Origin: Synechococcus sp. HK05
GTDB taxonomy: Bacteria; Cyanobacteriota; Cyanobacteriia; PCC-6307; Cyanobiaceae
Direction: 5' to 3'
DNA length: 64,000 nucleotides
Assembly: GCF_019104765.1 (NCBI RefSeq)
Contig: NZ_JAHRXJ010000009.1
Location: forward strand, 62,001 to 126,000
In this document: positions 36,986-45,226 of the stretch, in pieces
Numbering within the stretch: position 1 is the first letter of the stretch
Layout: the number at the start of each line of letters is the position of its first letter
Notes under the pieces: generated by a model
Told to the model about the DNA's origin: nothing
The model's database searches: none
Seen by the model: only the letters and a program-made list of their open reading frames with translations
Program-made: the position numbers and the translations under genes

Positions 36986-37549
36986 TTATGGGGTGGGTGT
37001 GCTGTCGATGATGCGGCTTCTGGCCTGGGCTGAACTTGATTTTCCTTCGCTGGAGAAGCTGAAGCCGGATGGATCGAGGATATTGAGCTGATAGGCAACA
37101 TTGCGTCCGTCAGCTGTGGATGGGGAAAAGGCGCTCACGTTGCTGGCCACGGTATCGGTGCTGGTTGCGCCATTGAGGATCAACGAGCCGTTGGCACTAT
37201 CGATTGTTGGCCCTGTGCGGATCAGATTCGTACCTTGGAGGCTGTAGGTGATCGTGGGGGATGTTGCTTCTCCGCAGGGCGGCAGGGTGAGAGTCAGCGT
37301 GCTACCGGATGCGTTACTGCAAGCGGATTCCTGGATTTCTTGCTCCAACAGAAATTGAACCCGCGTCCACACATCCTGAGCACGCAGCTTGCCCTCGATC
37401 CGTGTGCTGGTTCGTACATGCGCCAAGATGAGCTCAGCGGCGCTCACCAGCAAGATGCCACCAATCACCGACACAATCAAGAGTTCCGGCAGCGTGAAGC
37501 CGCGCGCTGCAGGTCTGCTGATGTTGTTAGAAACGTTCCTGCTCACCAC
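36986..37549 (-). CDS. PilW-like minor pilin (cassette B)
   Basis: A 187-residue protein from the GTG at 37549, which is preceded by GAGGAG six bases upstream. A longer form from an ATG at 37582 is possible. The leader ends RPAARG, then FTLPELLIVSVIGGILLVSA forms the pilin helix with Glu at +5. The soluble domain has a Cys pair (QESACSN, PPCGEAT). It overlaps the previous gene by 23 bp. Base composition is more AT-rich than the core genes. Confidence 0.75.
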   Translation of the reverse strand: MVSRNVSNNISRPAARGFTLPELLIVSVIGGILLVSAAELILAHVRTSTRIEGKLRAQDVWTRVQFLLEQEIQESACSNASGSTLTLTLPPCGEATSPTITYSLQGTNLIRTGPTIDSANGSLILNGATSTDTVASNVSAFSPSTADGRNVAYQLNILDPSGFSFSSEGKSSSAQARSRIIDSTPTP

Positions 37550-38069
37550 ATTGGTCTCCTCGACTGATGGTGATGTTGCCAATCAGGCCTTTGATGGCAA
37601 TGCATCGTGTTGGCCCGTTGGGCAGCTTCTTGACCACCACATTAATCACGGAATTGCTTAATGGGCTTACGGTGCCGCGGGGTGTGAACTGAATGGTTGG
37701 ACTGGTGATTGAAAAGCTTGAGCTGGGTGAGATGCTGGCCACGTCGTCACCTCTCAGTGGATTGCTCGTGAGGCACGTTGCGGGGCTTGTGATCTGCGTG
37801 GTTGCATTCGTGGTGGTTGCGCTGGCTACTAAGGCGTCACCGCTCACGGATGAACTGATGGAAACGGTGCATCCAGCACCTAAGAGAGCACTTTTTCTCA
37901 CTTGTTCCAGCCAGCCTGCTAGCGAGATGGTGAGTGCGTTGACTTCCTCACGATTCCTTTGTTGCAGATTAATATCAATGCCTACAAATGTGAGGATTCC
38001 GAGAATCACGACGACGCTCAGCAGCTCGGTTAGACTGAAGCCCCTGGCTTGAGGATTTAGGGGCACCAT
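37527..38069 (-). CDS. FimT/GspH-like minor pilin (cassette B)
   Basis: A 180-residue protein from the ATG at 38069, 13 bp inside the previous gene. MVPLNPQARG is the leader and FSLTELLSVVVILGILTFVG the pilin helix with Glu at +5. Thr/Ser-rich middle and Cys residues (AGCTVSI, ATCLTSN, TRCIAIK, DQCGEQE) point to an extracellular globular domain. The frame extends 19 codons further upstream. Confidence 0.77.
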   Translation of the reverse strand: MVPLNPQARGFSLTELLSVVVILGILTFVGIDINLQQRNREEVNALTISLAGWLEQVRKSALLGAGCTVSISSSVSGDALVASATTTNATTQITSPATCLTSNPLRGDDVASISPSSSFSITSPTIQFTPRGTVSPLSNSVINVVVKKLPNGPTRCIAIKGLIGNITISRGDQCGEQERF

Positions 38070-38620
38070 GACGCGACTGTTGGCATCAGAGTGATTTGCC
38101 TTAAGGTAATAGAATCTTTTTTCCATTCAATTGAGTACAGGTGTGGTGGGGTATTGTTCGTATTGATAGCTGCAGGAATCTTCGCGGATCGGGTAATGTT
38201 GAGTTCGTTAAGGCGTGGGGCAAGGGCGAGGTTGTTGATCGCATCTACAAGTTTCGGGCCAAATCCACTGCCGGTTCCGTCAGGGCCACAGATAGCAGAT
38301 AAGCCATTGGGGTCTCCAGGGATGTACTCGTTCTCGTTGGGATAAGTGATTCCGCTTGAGCAGTTGTTTGCATCTGTGCAGCTGAATTTGTCGTTAATCT
38401 GAATAATCGTTGCTAAGTCGTCGCTAATTGCCGCTTGTTCGTCTTGCTTCTCCTCGCCTAGGCGGGCGTTGATGTTTGTGAAGTTGAAGAGTGTGACGGC
38501 CGCTGTGACAGATGTGAAAAGAATCACGCTCGCCACTAAGACTTCAACGAGGCTAAATCCAGATCCTTCTAGCGGGCTAGATCTGCGAGAACTTGTGATG
38601 TCAATAGCTGCGCTAGGCAT
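38057..38620 (-). CDS. PilV-like minor pilin (cassette B)
   Basis: A 187-residue protein. Leader ends SPLEGSG, then FSLVEVLVASVILFTSVTAA with Glu at +5, typical of PilV/PilE-class minor pilins. The C-terminal part has Cys residues (KFSCTDANNCSS, SAICGPD, ASWCP) that may form disulfides. It starts 10 bp after the stop of the large PilX-like gene and overlaps the FimT-like gene, so all are in one transcript. Confidence 0.75.
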   Translation of the reverse strand: MPSAAIDITSSRRSSPLEGSGFSLVEVLVASVILFTSVTAAVTLFNFTNINARLGEEKQDEQAAISDDLATIIQINDKFSCTDANNCSSGITYPNENEYIPGDPNGLSAICGPDGTGSGFGPKLVDAINNLALAPRLNELNITRSAKIPAAINTNNTPPHLYSIEWKKDSITLRQITLMPTVASWCP

Positions 38621-38630
38621 AAAACATCAA

Positions 38631-40427
38631 CTACCCTCCAAGCCAGCGCTGCTTATTTGTGCTTCGTAAAACAAAGTCGTAGAATAATGGCTCTATCTCT
38701 CCAGTGTTACTGGTCAGTCCCATAAGCTCAAAGACGTCTGTGATTCCGCTGCTGGGAATGATCCAGGTTGGATTTCCTGTTGAAGCCAGGTTGTTCGTCC
38801 ATAAAACGCCGGTAAAAGTCGTGTCGCCTACAAGACTAACAGTCGCAGTGGGAAAATAAATGAAAAGGTTGGTGGCGTCGACGGTCCCTTTGATCGTGAG
38901 CTCTTGTGTTGGCTCTTGGCGTGTATTGCTGCCAAAGAGAGATAAATCCGTGATATTTGTTGATGGAGTGCAGTCGCCAGTTGCGCTAATGCTCGTGCAA
39001 TTGGATATCGTTGTATTTCCTGTACCATCGATAACCTCTCCGCTGTCTTCAAAGTAAAGCCTGACCTTTGCGTCGCCAGTCAAAAACTTAATGTCACTAT
39101 TCTTGTTGGATCCTGCGGACAGAGGAGCTCCGCCTATATTGCAGTGGACTTCTTCGTTATTGGTGGATCTTTTGCAATAGTCTGGAAGGATATTTGCGGA
39201 AAAGTCGTAGACTACGCTTTTGTTGCTTCCAGAGCCGCATTCTTTTTTGAATGCTGTACTGTCACAGGTGTCTGTTGTGATGTTGGTGTCGTCATTGAAG
39301 TAGCCTTTAGGTGGGTTTGCTGTTGAGCATGGATTTTCTTGATAAATTGAAAGTCCTCCTTTGGGGTTGCAGAATGTATAGGCTTTGGGGAGCTCTGTGT
39401 CGACTATGGCGACGCTAATGTCGGGATCTTTGTTGTTAATAGCGCATCCTGCTGTGTTGCTGGCTAGGCAGTAAATTGGATTGACTGGTGTCCCGATTTC
39501 ATCTTCAACGTCGGTTGCCCTGCCCTTGACTGTAACGCTGCCTGTGTTTGTCCCCTCTGCTCCTGCGAGCAGTCCAAGGCCAAGCTGAGTCAGGCATACA
39601 GTTGTTCCTTGGAGCTCTCCAACTGTTTGAACGGCGTAATCAATGTTTCCGTGCTTTCCTCCAAAGGGGACCCCGCAGCACTTGGGAGTGAGTTCGTATG
39701 TGCGCTCTAAAATAACCGAGGAGATCACTTGACCATTTTGATATGACTGGCCTTCAACTTGAATGGTGACACTGCCAACGCCAGAAGGGTTTGCTGCTCG
39801 ATCCCTCCACACACTAAGGTATCGGTCTTTTTCATTGATTTCTCCGTCACCATTGATGTCCCTCTGATTGTCCCCAATTGCCCCTCCATACGGCTGTCTG
39901 GTGATGCGTATCAGTCGGAAGGAGCGATTTGCAGTGCCCTGCACTGACGAAATGGTGCCGTTGCTGCTGATGTACCACTTGCCGTAGGTTGTGCTGGCAG
40001 CGTTGTTTGGGTCTAGGAGGCTGTAGTCAGGAATTTCGTTGGCGGGAGGTGGAGACTTTGTGACAATGCAAGGGTTTTGCCTGAGCTCAAGAATCTTGAG
40101 TGAATTATTTTTATTCTCCCATAGATCGCCGCTGTTGGCGTCCTGATAGTTTGGGTCTGTGTCGACGCCGTTGTTGCGAACAGTGTTGAGCCATCGATTC
40201 TGCGGCCTATTGAGTTCGGATGCAATCGTATTCATGCCTGTTTCGGCTGCGCTCCTTGCTGCCCAACTCCTGTTCTGAAAAGCGCTGCCAAAAAGGCCCC
40301 AGCTAGACCTGCTAGCTAGGGCTAAGCTTCCAGCTAAGAGCAGGAATCCTGCGAGTACGGAGATTGGTAATGAAAATCCCTCGCAGGCTCTTCCTCTCGT
40401 GGCGAATCTCGCTGATTGGTCTTTCAT
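38631..40427 (-). CDS. Large Cys-rich PilX-like protein with EF-hand loop (cassette B)
   Basis: A 598-residue protein. The leader ends RACEG, then FSLPISVLAGFLLLAGSLAL, a pilin-like helix lacking Glu at +5 as in PilX. The large extracellular part holds 14 Cys, mostly beyond residue 250, and a textbook 12-residue Ca2+ loop at 190-201 (D190-N192-D194-G195-I197-D201). A tip-adhesin or pilus-cap role is a reasonable inference, not shown. It is markedly AT-richer than the neighbouring core genes. Confidence 0.72.
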   Translation of the reverse strand: MKDQSARFATRGRACEGFSLPISVLAGFLLLAGSLALASRSSWGLFGSAFQNRSWAARSAAETGMNTIASELNRPQNRWLNTVRNNGVDTDPNYQDANSGDLWENKNNSLKILELRQNPCIVTKSPPPANEIPDYSLLDPNNAASTTYGKWYISSNGTISSVQGTANRSFRLIRITRQPYGGAIGDNQRDINGDGEINEKDRYLSVWRDRAANPSGVGSVTIQVEGQSYQNGQVISSVILERTYELTPKCCGVPFGGKHGNIDYAVQTVGELQGTTVCLTQLGLGLLAGAEGTNTGSVTVKGRATDVEDEIGTPVNPIYCLASNTAGCAINNKDPDISVAIVDTELPKAYTFCNPKGGLSIYQENPCSTANPPKGYFNDDTNITTDTCDSTAFKKECGSGSNKSVVYDFSANILPDYCKRSTNNEEVHCNIGGAPLSAGSNKNSDIKFLTGDAKVRLYFEDSGEVIDGTGNTTISNCTSISATGDCTPSTNITDLSLFGSNTRQEPTQELTIKGTVDATNLFIYFPTATVSLVGDTTFTGVLWTNNLASTGNPTWIIPSSGITDVFELMGLTSNTGEIEPLFYDFVLRSTNKQRWLGG

Positions 40428-40467
40428 TGATGATCCGCGCTCTAGTTGGAAACGCTTTTGCTGCTAA

Positions 40468-40875
40468 TTAGGAGCCAGCTCGGGTTGTCATCTCTACACT
40501 TCCATCGGTGTTGACGATTGCTACTGCAGTCGAATCGTCTACGGTGGCTGTGTAGGAGGTTCCAGCAGCGCAGGTGGCTGGACTTACGCCTTCACCAGGG
40601 GCAAACTGGTCTTCATCTTGGGTCACGAGTAGTGCTGCGCATGCTTTTGCTGCACCCATTGCAGCCGAATTGGCAGCGTTATCACGGGCACGCTGGGCTT
40701 GCGTCAAGTAGGCCGGCACGCCCACTGCCGATAGAATGCCAAGGATCACAACCACCACCAAGAGTTCAACCAGGGTGAACCCCTTTTGGTGATCACTGGC
40801 TAGTTTTTTGATAGTTCTTGTCTTTTTGTGAAGAAGCGTCTGCGCTAAAGATGATCTGAAGGGTGAGCTTGTCAT
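40468..40875 (-). CDS. Type IV pilin, PilA-like
   Basis: A 135-residue prepilin from the ATG at 40875, preceded by GGAGAGG. The long basic leader ends ASDHQKG; mature FTLVELLVVVVILGILSAVG has Glu at +5. The mature part is ~103 residues with a Cys pair (KACAALL and PATCAAG) forming the usual disulfide-bonded end. It heads the minus-strand cassette, 40 bp before the large PilX-like gene. The divergent sensor kinase starts 148 bp away. An ATG eight codons upstream is also possible. Confidence 0.85.
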   Translation of the reverse strand: MTSSPFRSSLAQTLLHKKTRTIKKLASDHQKGFTLVELLVVVVILGILSAVGVPAYLTQAQRARDNAANSAAMGAAKACAALLVTQDEDQFAPGEGVSPATCAAGTSYTATVDDSTAVAIVNTDGSVEMTTRAGS

Positions 40876-41022
40876 GGGATGGATGTCCTCTCCGTTCATT
40901 CTGGCTTTTCGCTAGGGAGTTGGGCATGAGAAATTCTTGCTGGTTTCCTGAGAGTTCCCTTATGGCTGCTTAAAGATGCCGCTCTGCCTAGGATTTTCCT
41001 AGAGGTCATACGCCTCGCATCT

Positions 41023-42486
41023 ATGGCAGTTGCATCAATCCGTCGCCATCTGCAGGCCACGAGCCTGTTGGCCGTTCTGGCTGGGTATGTGGTGCTGCTG
41101 CTGGTGAACCGGCAGCTTTCCGCGCGCCTGCGCCAGGATCGGCACGATGCCCAGGTGCGGGCCACCACGCAGTTATTGCAGGGCTTGCTCCCGGAAGAAA
41201 TTGACTCCACCGCTGAGCTTCGGCGTCACCTTTCCGACCTGGCCAGCCCTTCATTGCTGGTGTGGATGATCTGGCTGGAGCCCGATCGTCAGGGCCCGGG
41301 CCCCGCGATTCTTCCCAGCGGAGCGGCGTTTCGGCAGTTTCACTCCGGCCATGCGCTGTTGCGGGCTGCTGATGCCGTGGTGCCGGCGGATGGCATGCCT
41401 CGCGAATTTCGCTTCGACGGGCGCACTTACTTCACCTGTTCGATGCCGCTCCGCCTGGCGGGGAAGCCCTACCAGTTGCGTTTTCTTCAGGACTTCACCC
41501 TGGAAACAGAACAGGAACGGCTGATCAGTCTCCTGCTTGTGGCTGTGGCTGGAGCCTCAGCGCTGTTTACCTCCGCTCTGATGCGGTTGGTGATCCATCG
41601 CGGCCTGCTGCCCCTCGATGCCTTCAGCGCCACCCTGGCCGGCATCAGCGCGCTCTCCCTCAGCACCGAGCGCCTCTCCCTCGAAGGGCAGCCCTCGGAG
41701 TTGCATCCGATCGCGCAGGCGTTTAACGACCTCCTCGATCGACTGGCGGAGGCCTGGGAGCATCAGCGCACCTTTGTGAATGGGGTGTCGCATGAGCTGC
41801 GCACGCCGATCACCCTTATCAGTGGTTACAGCCGCCGGCTCCTGCGCCGCGCTGACCAGCTCGATCAGCAGCAGCAGAAGCAGCTGGAGCTGGTGGCCTC
41901 AGAGTCCGAATCGATGGGGCGGCTGGTGAATGATCTGCTGGAAATCGCCCGCGATGATGCCGGGCGGCTGCAGTTGGAGAGCCAACAGCTTGATCCAGCG
42001 GTGCTGCTTGAGGAGCTCTTTGTGCGTTTGCGTCCCACCAGTGACGGCCGGCTGCAGTTGCAGCCCATCCCCAGTGGCTACCCCGGGGTGAGTGCCGATC
42101 CGGAACGGCTCAGCCAGTGCCTCACCAACCTGGTGGAAAACGCTCTCAAATACAGCCCTGCATCTCAGCCGATCGAGCTGGCTCTCAGCAGTGACGCCGA
42201 TCAGGTGGTGCTGCATGTGCGCGATCACGGCGCTGGAGTGCCGGCTGCTGAGCGCGACAAGATCTTTGGCCGATTTGTGCGGGGCAGTGGCAGCGCCGAC
42301 ACCAGCGGCCACGGCATCGGCCTGGCCGTGGTGAAAACGCTGATGGAACGCATGGGTGGCAGCGTGCGTGTTGGGGATGCTCCGGGTGGGGGAGCTGATT
42401 TCCAGCTGTGCCTGCCCGCCATACCGGAGCCACCCGTGAGTTCCCGCCCCAGCCTGCGCCGCTGGCTCAGCCCGGGGTTGTCATGA
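41023..42486 (+). CDS. Sensor histidine kinase (HAMP/HisKA/HATPase_c)
   Basis: A 487-residue membrane kinase. One N-terminal helix (~13-30), an external domain of about 130 residues, a second helix near 168-190 and a linker precede the dimerisation domain with phospho-acceptor His257 in FVNGVSHELRTPITL. The ATP-binding part has NLVENALKYSP, DHGAGVP and GHGIGLAV. It probably pairs with one of the two response regulators 2-4 kb downstream. The signal sensed is not evident. Confidence 0.92.
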   Translation: MAVASIRRHLQATSLLAVLAGYVVLLLVNRQLSARLRQDRHDAQVRATTQLLQGLLPEEIDSTAELRRHLSDLASPSLLVWMIWLEPDRQGPGPAILPSGAAFRQFHSGHALLRAADAVVPADGMPREFRFDGRTYFTCSMPLRLAGKPYQLRFLQDFTLETEQERLISLLLVAVAGASALFTSALMRLVIHRGLLPLDAFSATLAGISALSLSTERLSLEGQPSELHPIAQAFNDLLDRLAEAWEHQRTFVNGVSHELRTPITLISGYSRRLLRRADQLDQQQQKQLELVASESESMGRLVNDLLEIARDDAGRLQLESQQLDPAVLLEELFVRLRPTSDGRLQLQPIPSGYPGVSADPERLSQCLTNLVENALKYSPASQPIELALSSDADQVVLHVRDHGAGVPAAERDKIFGRFVRGSGSADTSGHGIGLAVVKTLMERMGGSVRVGDAPGGGADFQLCLPAIPEPPVSSRPSLRRWLSPGLS

Positions 42487-42533
42487 CCGCGGGGCATCGG
42501 TGAGGGTGGCCGGCAGCACGGTTTGTTTTACCC

Positions 42534-44138
42534 ATGCCGCAACGCCTCAGCCGTTGGCTTGGATCCTTGGCTGCCTGCCTGGGGCTCACCGCCGGCAGTG
42601 CCGCCTCGGCCGCCGAAACGATTGTGTTCCAGTTCGGGGAGTTTTCCCGCGATGTGTCGGTGCCGTCGCTGGTGGCCTTCACCGAAACCGGCACGGTGAA
42701 GGAGGACCTGCGTTCCTATCTGAAGCTGCTCGATCCCCCCGCGCGCCAATCCCTGCGCACCGCCTTGAAGCAGCGCGTGCCGGTGAATGCGGTGATGGCC
42801 TCCAACTTCCTCAGCACCGCGCTCGGGGAGCGTGTGCTCGAGCAAGTGGTGAAGGTGATCGATCAGCCGCCCGCCATCGCCGGTCCGGCGCTCTCCTCGG
42901 CATTCATCCTCGGCTCCGGCCGTGAGGGTGATCTGCGCCTGATCGATGTGTTGCAGGCCTACCCCACCCAAACCCTGCCGGTGAATGCGGCGGCGGTGCT
43001 CTCGCTCACCCGCTCGCTATCGCAGCAGTTCAACCTGCAAAACCGCCTGTTCCCGCAGATCGCTTCGATCAACGGCACCCCGGCTCCGGGGCCGGATCTC
43101 AGCTCTTTGGCCCGTGGGGGCAGCACTGCTTACAGCACCACGCCCTTCAGCTTTCCCGGGCGTGACGGCACGACGATCACCGCCGTGGCCTACCTGCCCG
43201 CCACCGCCACGGCGGAGAACCCGGCGCCCCTAGTGGCGATCGCCCCCGGCTTGAACACCAACATGAACGCCCTGCTCTATGTAGGGCAGCAGTTGGCCAG
43301 CCATGGCTATGCGGTGGCGGCGCTCAACTTTCCCTTCACCAGCGCCACGGCGATCGAGGCTGCAATCGAGGGCACCGGTGCGGTTCCACCGCCGAACGCC
43401 TGGTACGGCCAGCCCGGCACGGTGAGCCAACTGGTCGATCAGGTGCAGCAGCGCTGGGGGGCGCGGGTGAACACCGAGGCGGTGGGGGTGCTCGGTCAGT
43501 CGCTCGGGGGCTACACGGCCACGGCCCTGGCCGGCGCCGAGCTCGATTGGGACTACCTCGTGAAGGGCTGCAGCGCCCTCAACGACCCTACCAAGGTGGT
43601 GCTCAACCCGGCGGTGGTGTGGCAGTGCGATGCCCCCGGCCAGGTGGTGAAGCAACGCAGCTTCCGCGATCCGCGCGTCAAGGCCGCCGTGGCGGTGAAC
43701 CCCGTCACCAATCCGATCTTCAGCCCGGCCTCGCTCAAGGCGATTGCGGCGCCGGTGCTGTTCGTGTCTGGCACCAACGACGTGTTCGCGCCGCCGGTGT
43801 CGCAGCAGTTGATCCCGTTCACCTCGATCGAGCAGCCGGGATCGCTGCTGGCGTTGCAGCACAACGGCACGCACCTGTCGTTTCTCAACGGCACCTCCAA
43901 GCTGCCGGAGTTTGTGATCGGCCCTGATCAGCCGTTGGCGCGGCAGGAGCTGCGGGGCATGGCGCAGGCCTTCTTCGATCGTCACCTGCGCGACCAGGCT
44001 TCGGCCCAGCCCCTGGCTGCGCCGACCGCCACCAGTGGTGTGCTCAGCGGCAGCGCGCCGCTGCGGCTCTTGATCACGCCGAGTTTCAGCCGCGAGGAGC
44101 TCAATCAGGTGGACCCTGGCCTTCGCCAGTTCCCCTGA
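42534..44138 (+). CDS. Exported alpha/beta hydrolase with N-terminal DUF1400 domain
   Basis: A 534-residue protein. Signal peptide 1-24 (AGSAASAAE), DUF1400 domain about 25-150 (ETIVFQFGEFSRDVSVPSLV, PVNAVMASNFLSTALGERVL), then an alpha/beta hydrolase fold with nucleophile elbow GQSLGGY (Ser323), an acid in GTNDVFAPP and the catalytic His in HNGTHLSFL. Such cyanobacterial proteins are annotated as lipases or dienelactone-hydrolase relatives; the substrate is unknown. It follows the kinase by 47 bp and its 3' end overlaps a convergent regulator gene by 38 bp. Confidence 0.85.
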   Translation: MPQRLSRWLGSLAACLGLTAGSAASAAETIVFQFGEFSRDVSVPSLVAFTETGTVKEDLRSYLKLLDPPARQSLRTALKQRVPVNAVMASNFLSTALGERVLEQVVKVIDQPPAIAGPALSSAFILGSGREGDLRLIDVLQAYPTQTLPVNAAAVLSLTRSLSQQFNLQNRLFPQIASINGTPAPGPDLSSLARGGSTAYSTTPFSFPGRDGTTITAVAYLPATATAENPAPLVAIAPGLNTNMNALLYVGQQLASHGYAVAALNFPFTSATAIEAAIEGTGAVPPPNAWYGQPGTVSQLVDQVQQRWGARVNTEAVGVLGQSLGGYTATALAGAELDWDYLVKGCSALNDPTKVVLNPAVVWQCDAPGQVVKQRSFRDPRVKAAVAVNPVTNPIFSPASLKAIAAPVLFVSGTNDVFAPPVSQQLIPFTSIEQPGSLLALQHNGTHLSFLNGTSKLPEFVIGPDQPLARQELRGMAQAFFDRHLRDQASAQPLAAPTATSGVLSGSAPLRLLITPSFSREELNQVDPGLRQFP

Positions 44139-44481
44139 GCAGCGCCGGCAGCTGCTCGAGCGCTTCTGTTTTGAGCAGGGTGGTGCTGGCGCCGGCTGAG
44201 GCGGCGATGCGTTGCACCTCGGGGTCGCACAGGGCCGTGACCACCACCACCTGGCCGCGGAACTGCTGCTCCTGGAGCGCCGCCAAGGTGGCGGCGCCAT
44301 CGAGCCCCGGCATCATCCAATCGAGCAGCACCAGCTCCACCCGATCGAGCTGCCCATGGGCCAGCAGCTCCTGGCCATCGCGGCAACGCAACACCTCAGC
44401 GCCGAGGTCGTCCAGTTCGGCGGCCAGCAGCTCGCGGATGCGGGCGTCGTCATCCACCACGGCCACCACAGGAGCGCTCAT
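44101..44481 (-). CDS. Single-domain response regulator (receiver only)
   Basis: A 126-residue receiver domain. The acidic pocket VVDDDAR, the phospho-acceptor Asp in LLDWMMPGLDG, the switch Thr in VVVTAL and the Lys in LLKTEAL are all intact. There is no output domain, so it may act as a CheY-like or phosphorelay protein. Its ATG overlaps the OmpR-type regulator's stop by 4 bp, so the two are co-expressed. The 3' end overlaps the hydrolase gene on the other strand. Confidence 0.88.
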   Translation of the reverse strand: MSAPVVAVVDDDARIRELLAAELDDLGAEVLRCRDGQELLAHGQLDRVELVLLDWMMPGLDGAATLAALQEQQFRGQVVVVTALCDPEVQRIAASAGASTTLLKTEALEQLPALLRGTGEGQGPPD

Positions 44482-45215
44482 GCGGCAGGCTCCTTGATGG
44501 CACCGGCCTTGAGCAGAAAGCCCACACCCCGCACCGTTTGGATCAAGGTGGGCTGGCCGGGGGGCTCGAGCTTGCGGCGCAGGTAGCGCACATACACGTC
44601 GAGCACATTGGCATCTCCCACGAAGCTTTCGCCCCACACGCGCTCCAGCAGGCTCTCGCGGCTCTGCACCCGCCCCGCTCCTGCCATCAGGCACTGCAGC
44701 AGCTGAAATTCGGTGCGGCTGAGCTGCACGGGAACACCGCCGCGGCTCACTTCATGGCTGGCCAGATCGAGCTGCAGATCCTCCAGTTGCAGCACCTCGC
44801 TCTGTGTCTGTCCGCCACCGGCCGCAGGGCTCCGCCGTGCCAGGGCCCGCAGCCGCGCCAGGAGCTCCTCGATTGAAAACGGCTTCACCAGGTAGTCGTC
44901 AGCGCCGGCATCGAGGGCCTGCACCCGATCGGCCACCGCATCGCGGCCGGTGAGCATCAGCACGGGTAGAAGTAGGCCGGTGGAGCGCAGGCGCTGGCAC
45001 ACTTCCACGCCGCTGAGGTCCGGCAGCATCCAATCGAGGATCACCAGGTCGGGCGGTTGTTGGCGGATCTCGGTGAGGGCGCCAATCCCATCGCTGAAAC
45101 TGCGCACCGCATAGCCCTCCTCCTCCAGCTCCAGCTCGAGAAACTGGCGCAGGCGGGGGTCGTCGTCGGCCAGCAGCACGCTGGTGTTCTGGCCGCCCGC
45201 GCTGACGGATGCCAT
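44478..45215 (-). CDS. OmpR/PhoB-family response regulator
   Basis: A 245-residue protein from the ATG at 45215. The receiver has LLADDDPRLRQ, the phospho-acceptor in VILDWMLPDLSG, MLTGRDA and YLVKPFS; the winged-helix output has LSRTEFQLLQCLM and VDVYVRYLRRKLE-type residues followed by TVRGVGFLL. It should bind direct repeats at target promoters. Sits in front of the receiver-only gene and is divergent from the DppC-type permease by 11 bp. Confidence 0.93.
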   Translation of the reverse strand: MASVSAGGQNTSVLLADDDPRLRQFLELELEEEGYAVRSFSDGIGALTEIRQQPPDLVILDWMLPDLSGVEVCQRLRSTGLLLPVLMLTGRDAVADRVQALDAGADDYLVKPFSIEELLARLRALARRSPAAGGGQTQSEVLQLEDLQLDLASHEVSRGGVPVQLSRTEFQLLQCLMAGAGRVQSRESLLERVWGESFVGDANVLDVYVRYLRRKLEPPGQPTLIQTVRGVGFLLKAGAIKEPAA

Positions 45216-45226
45216 GGTGTGCCGCA

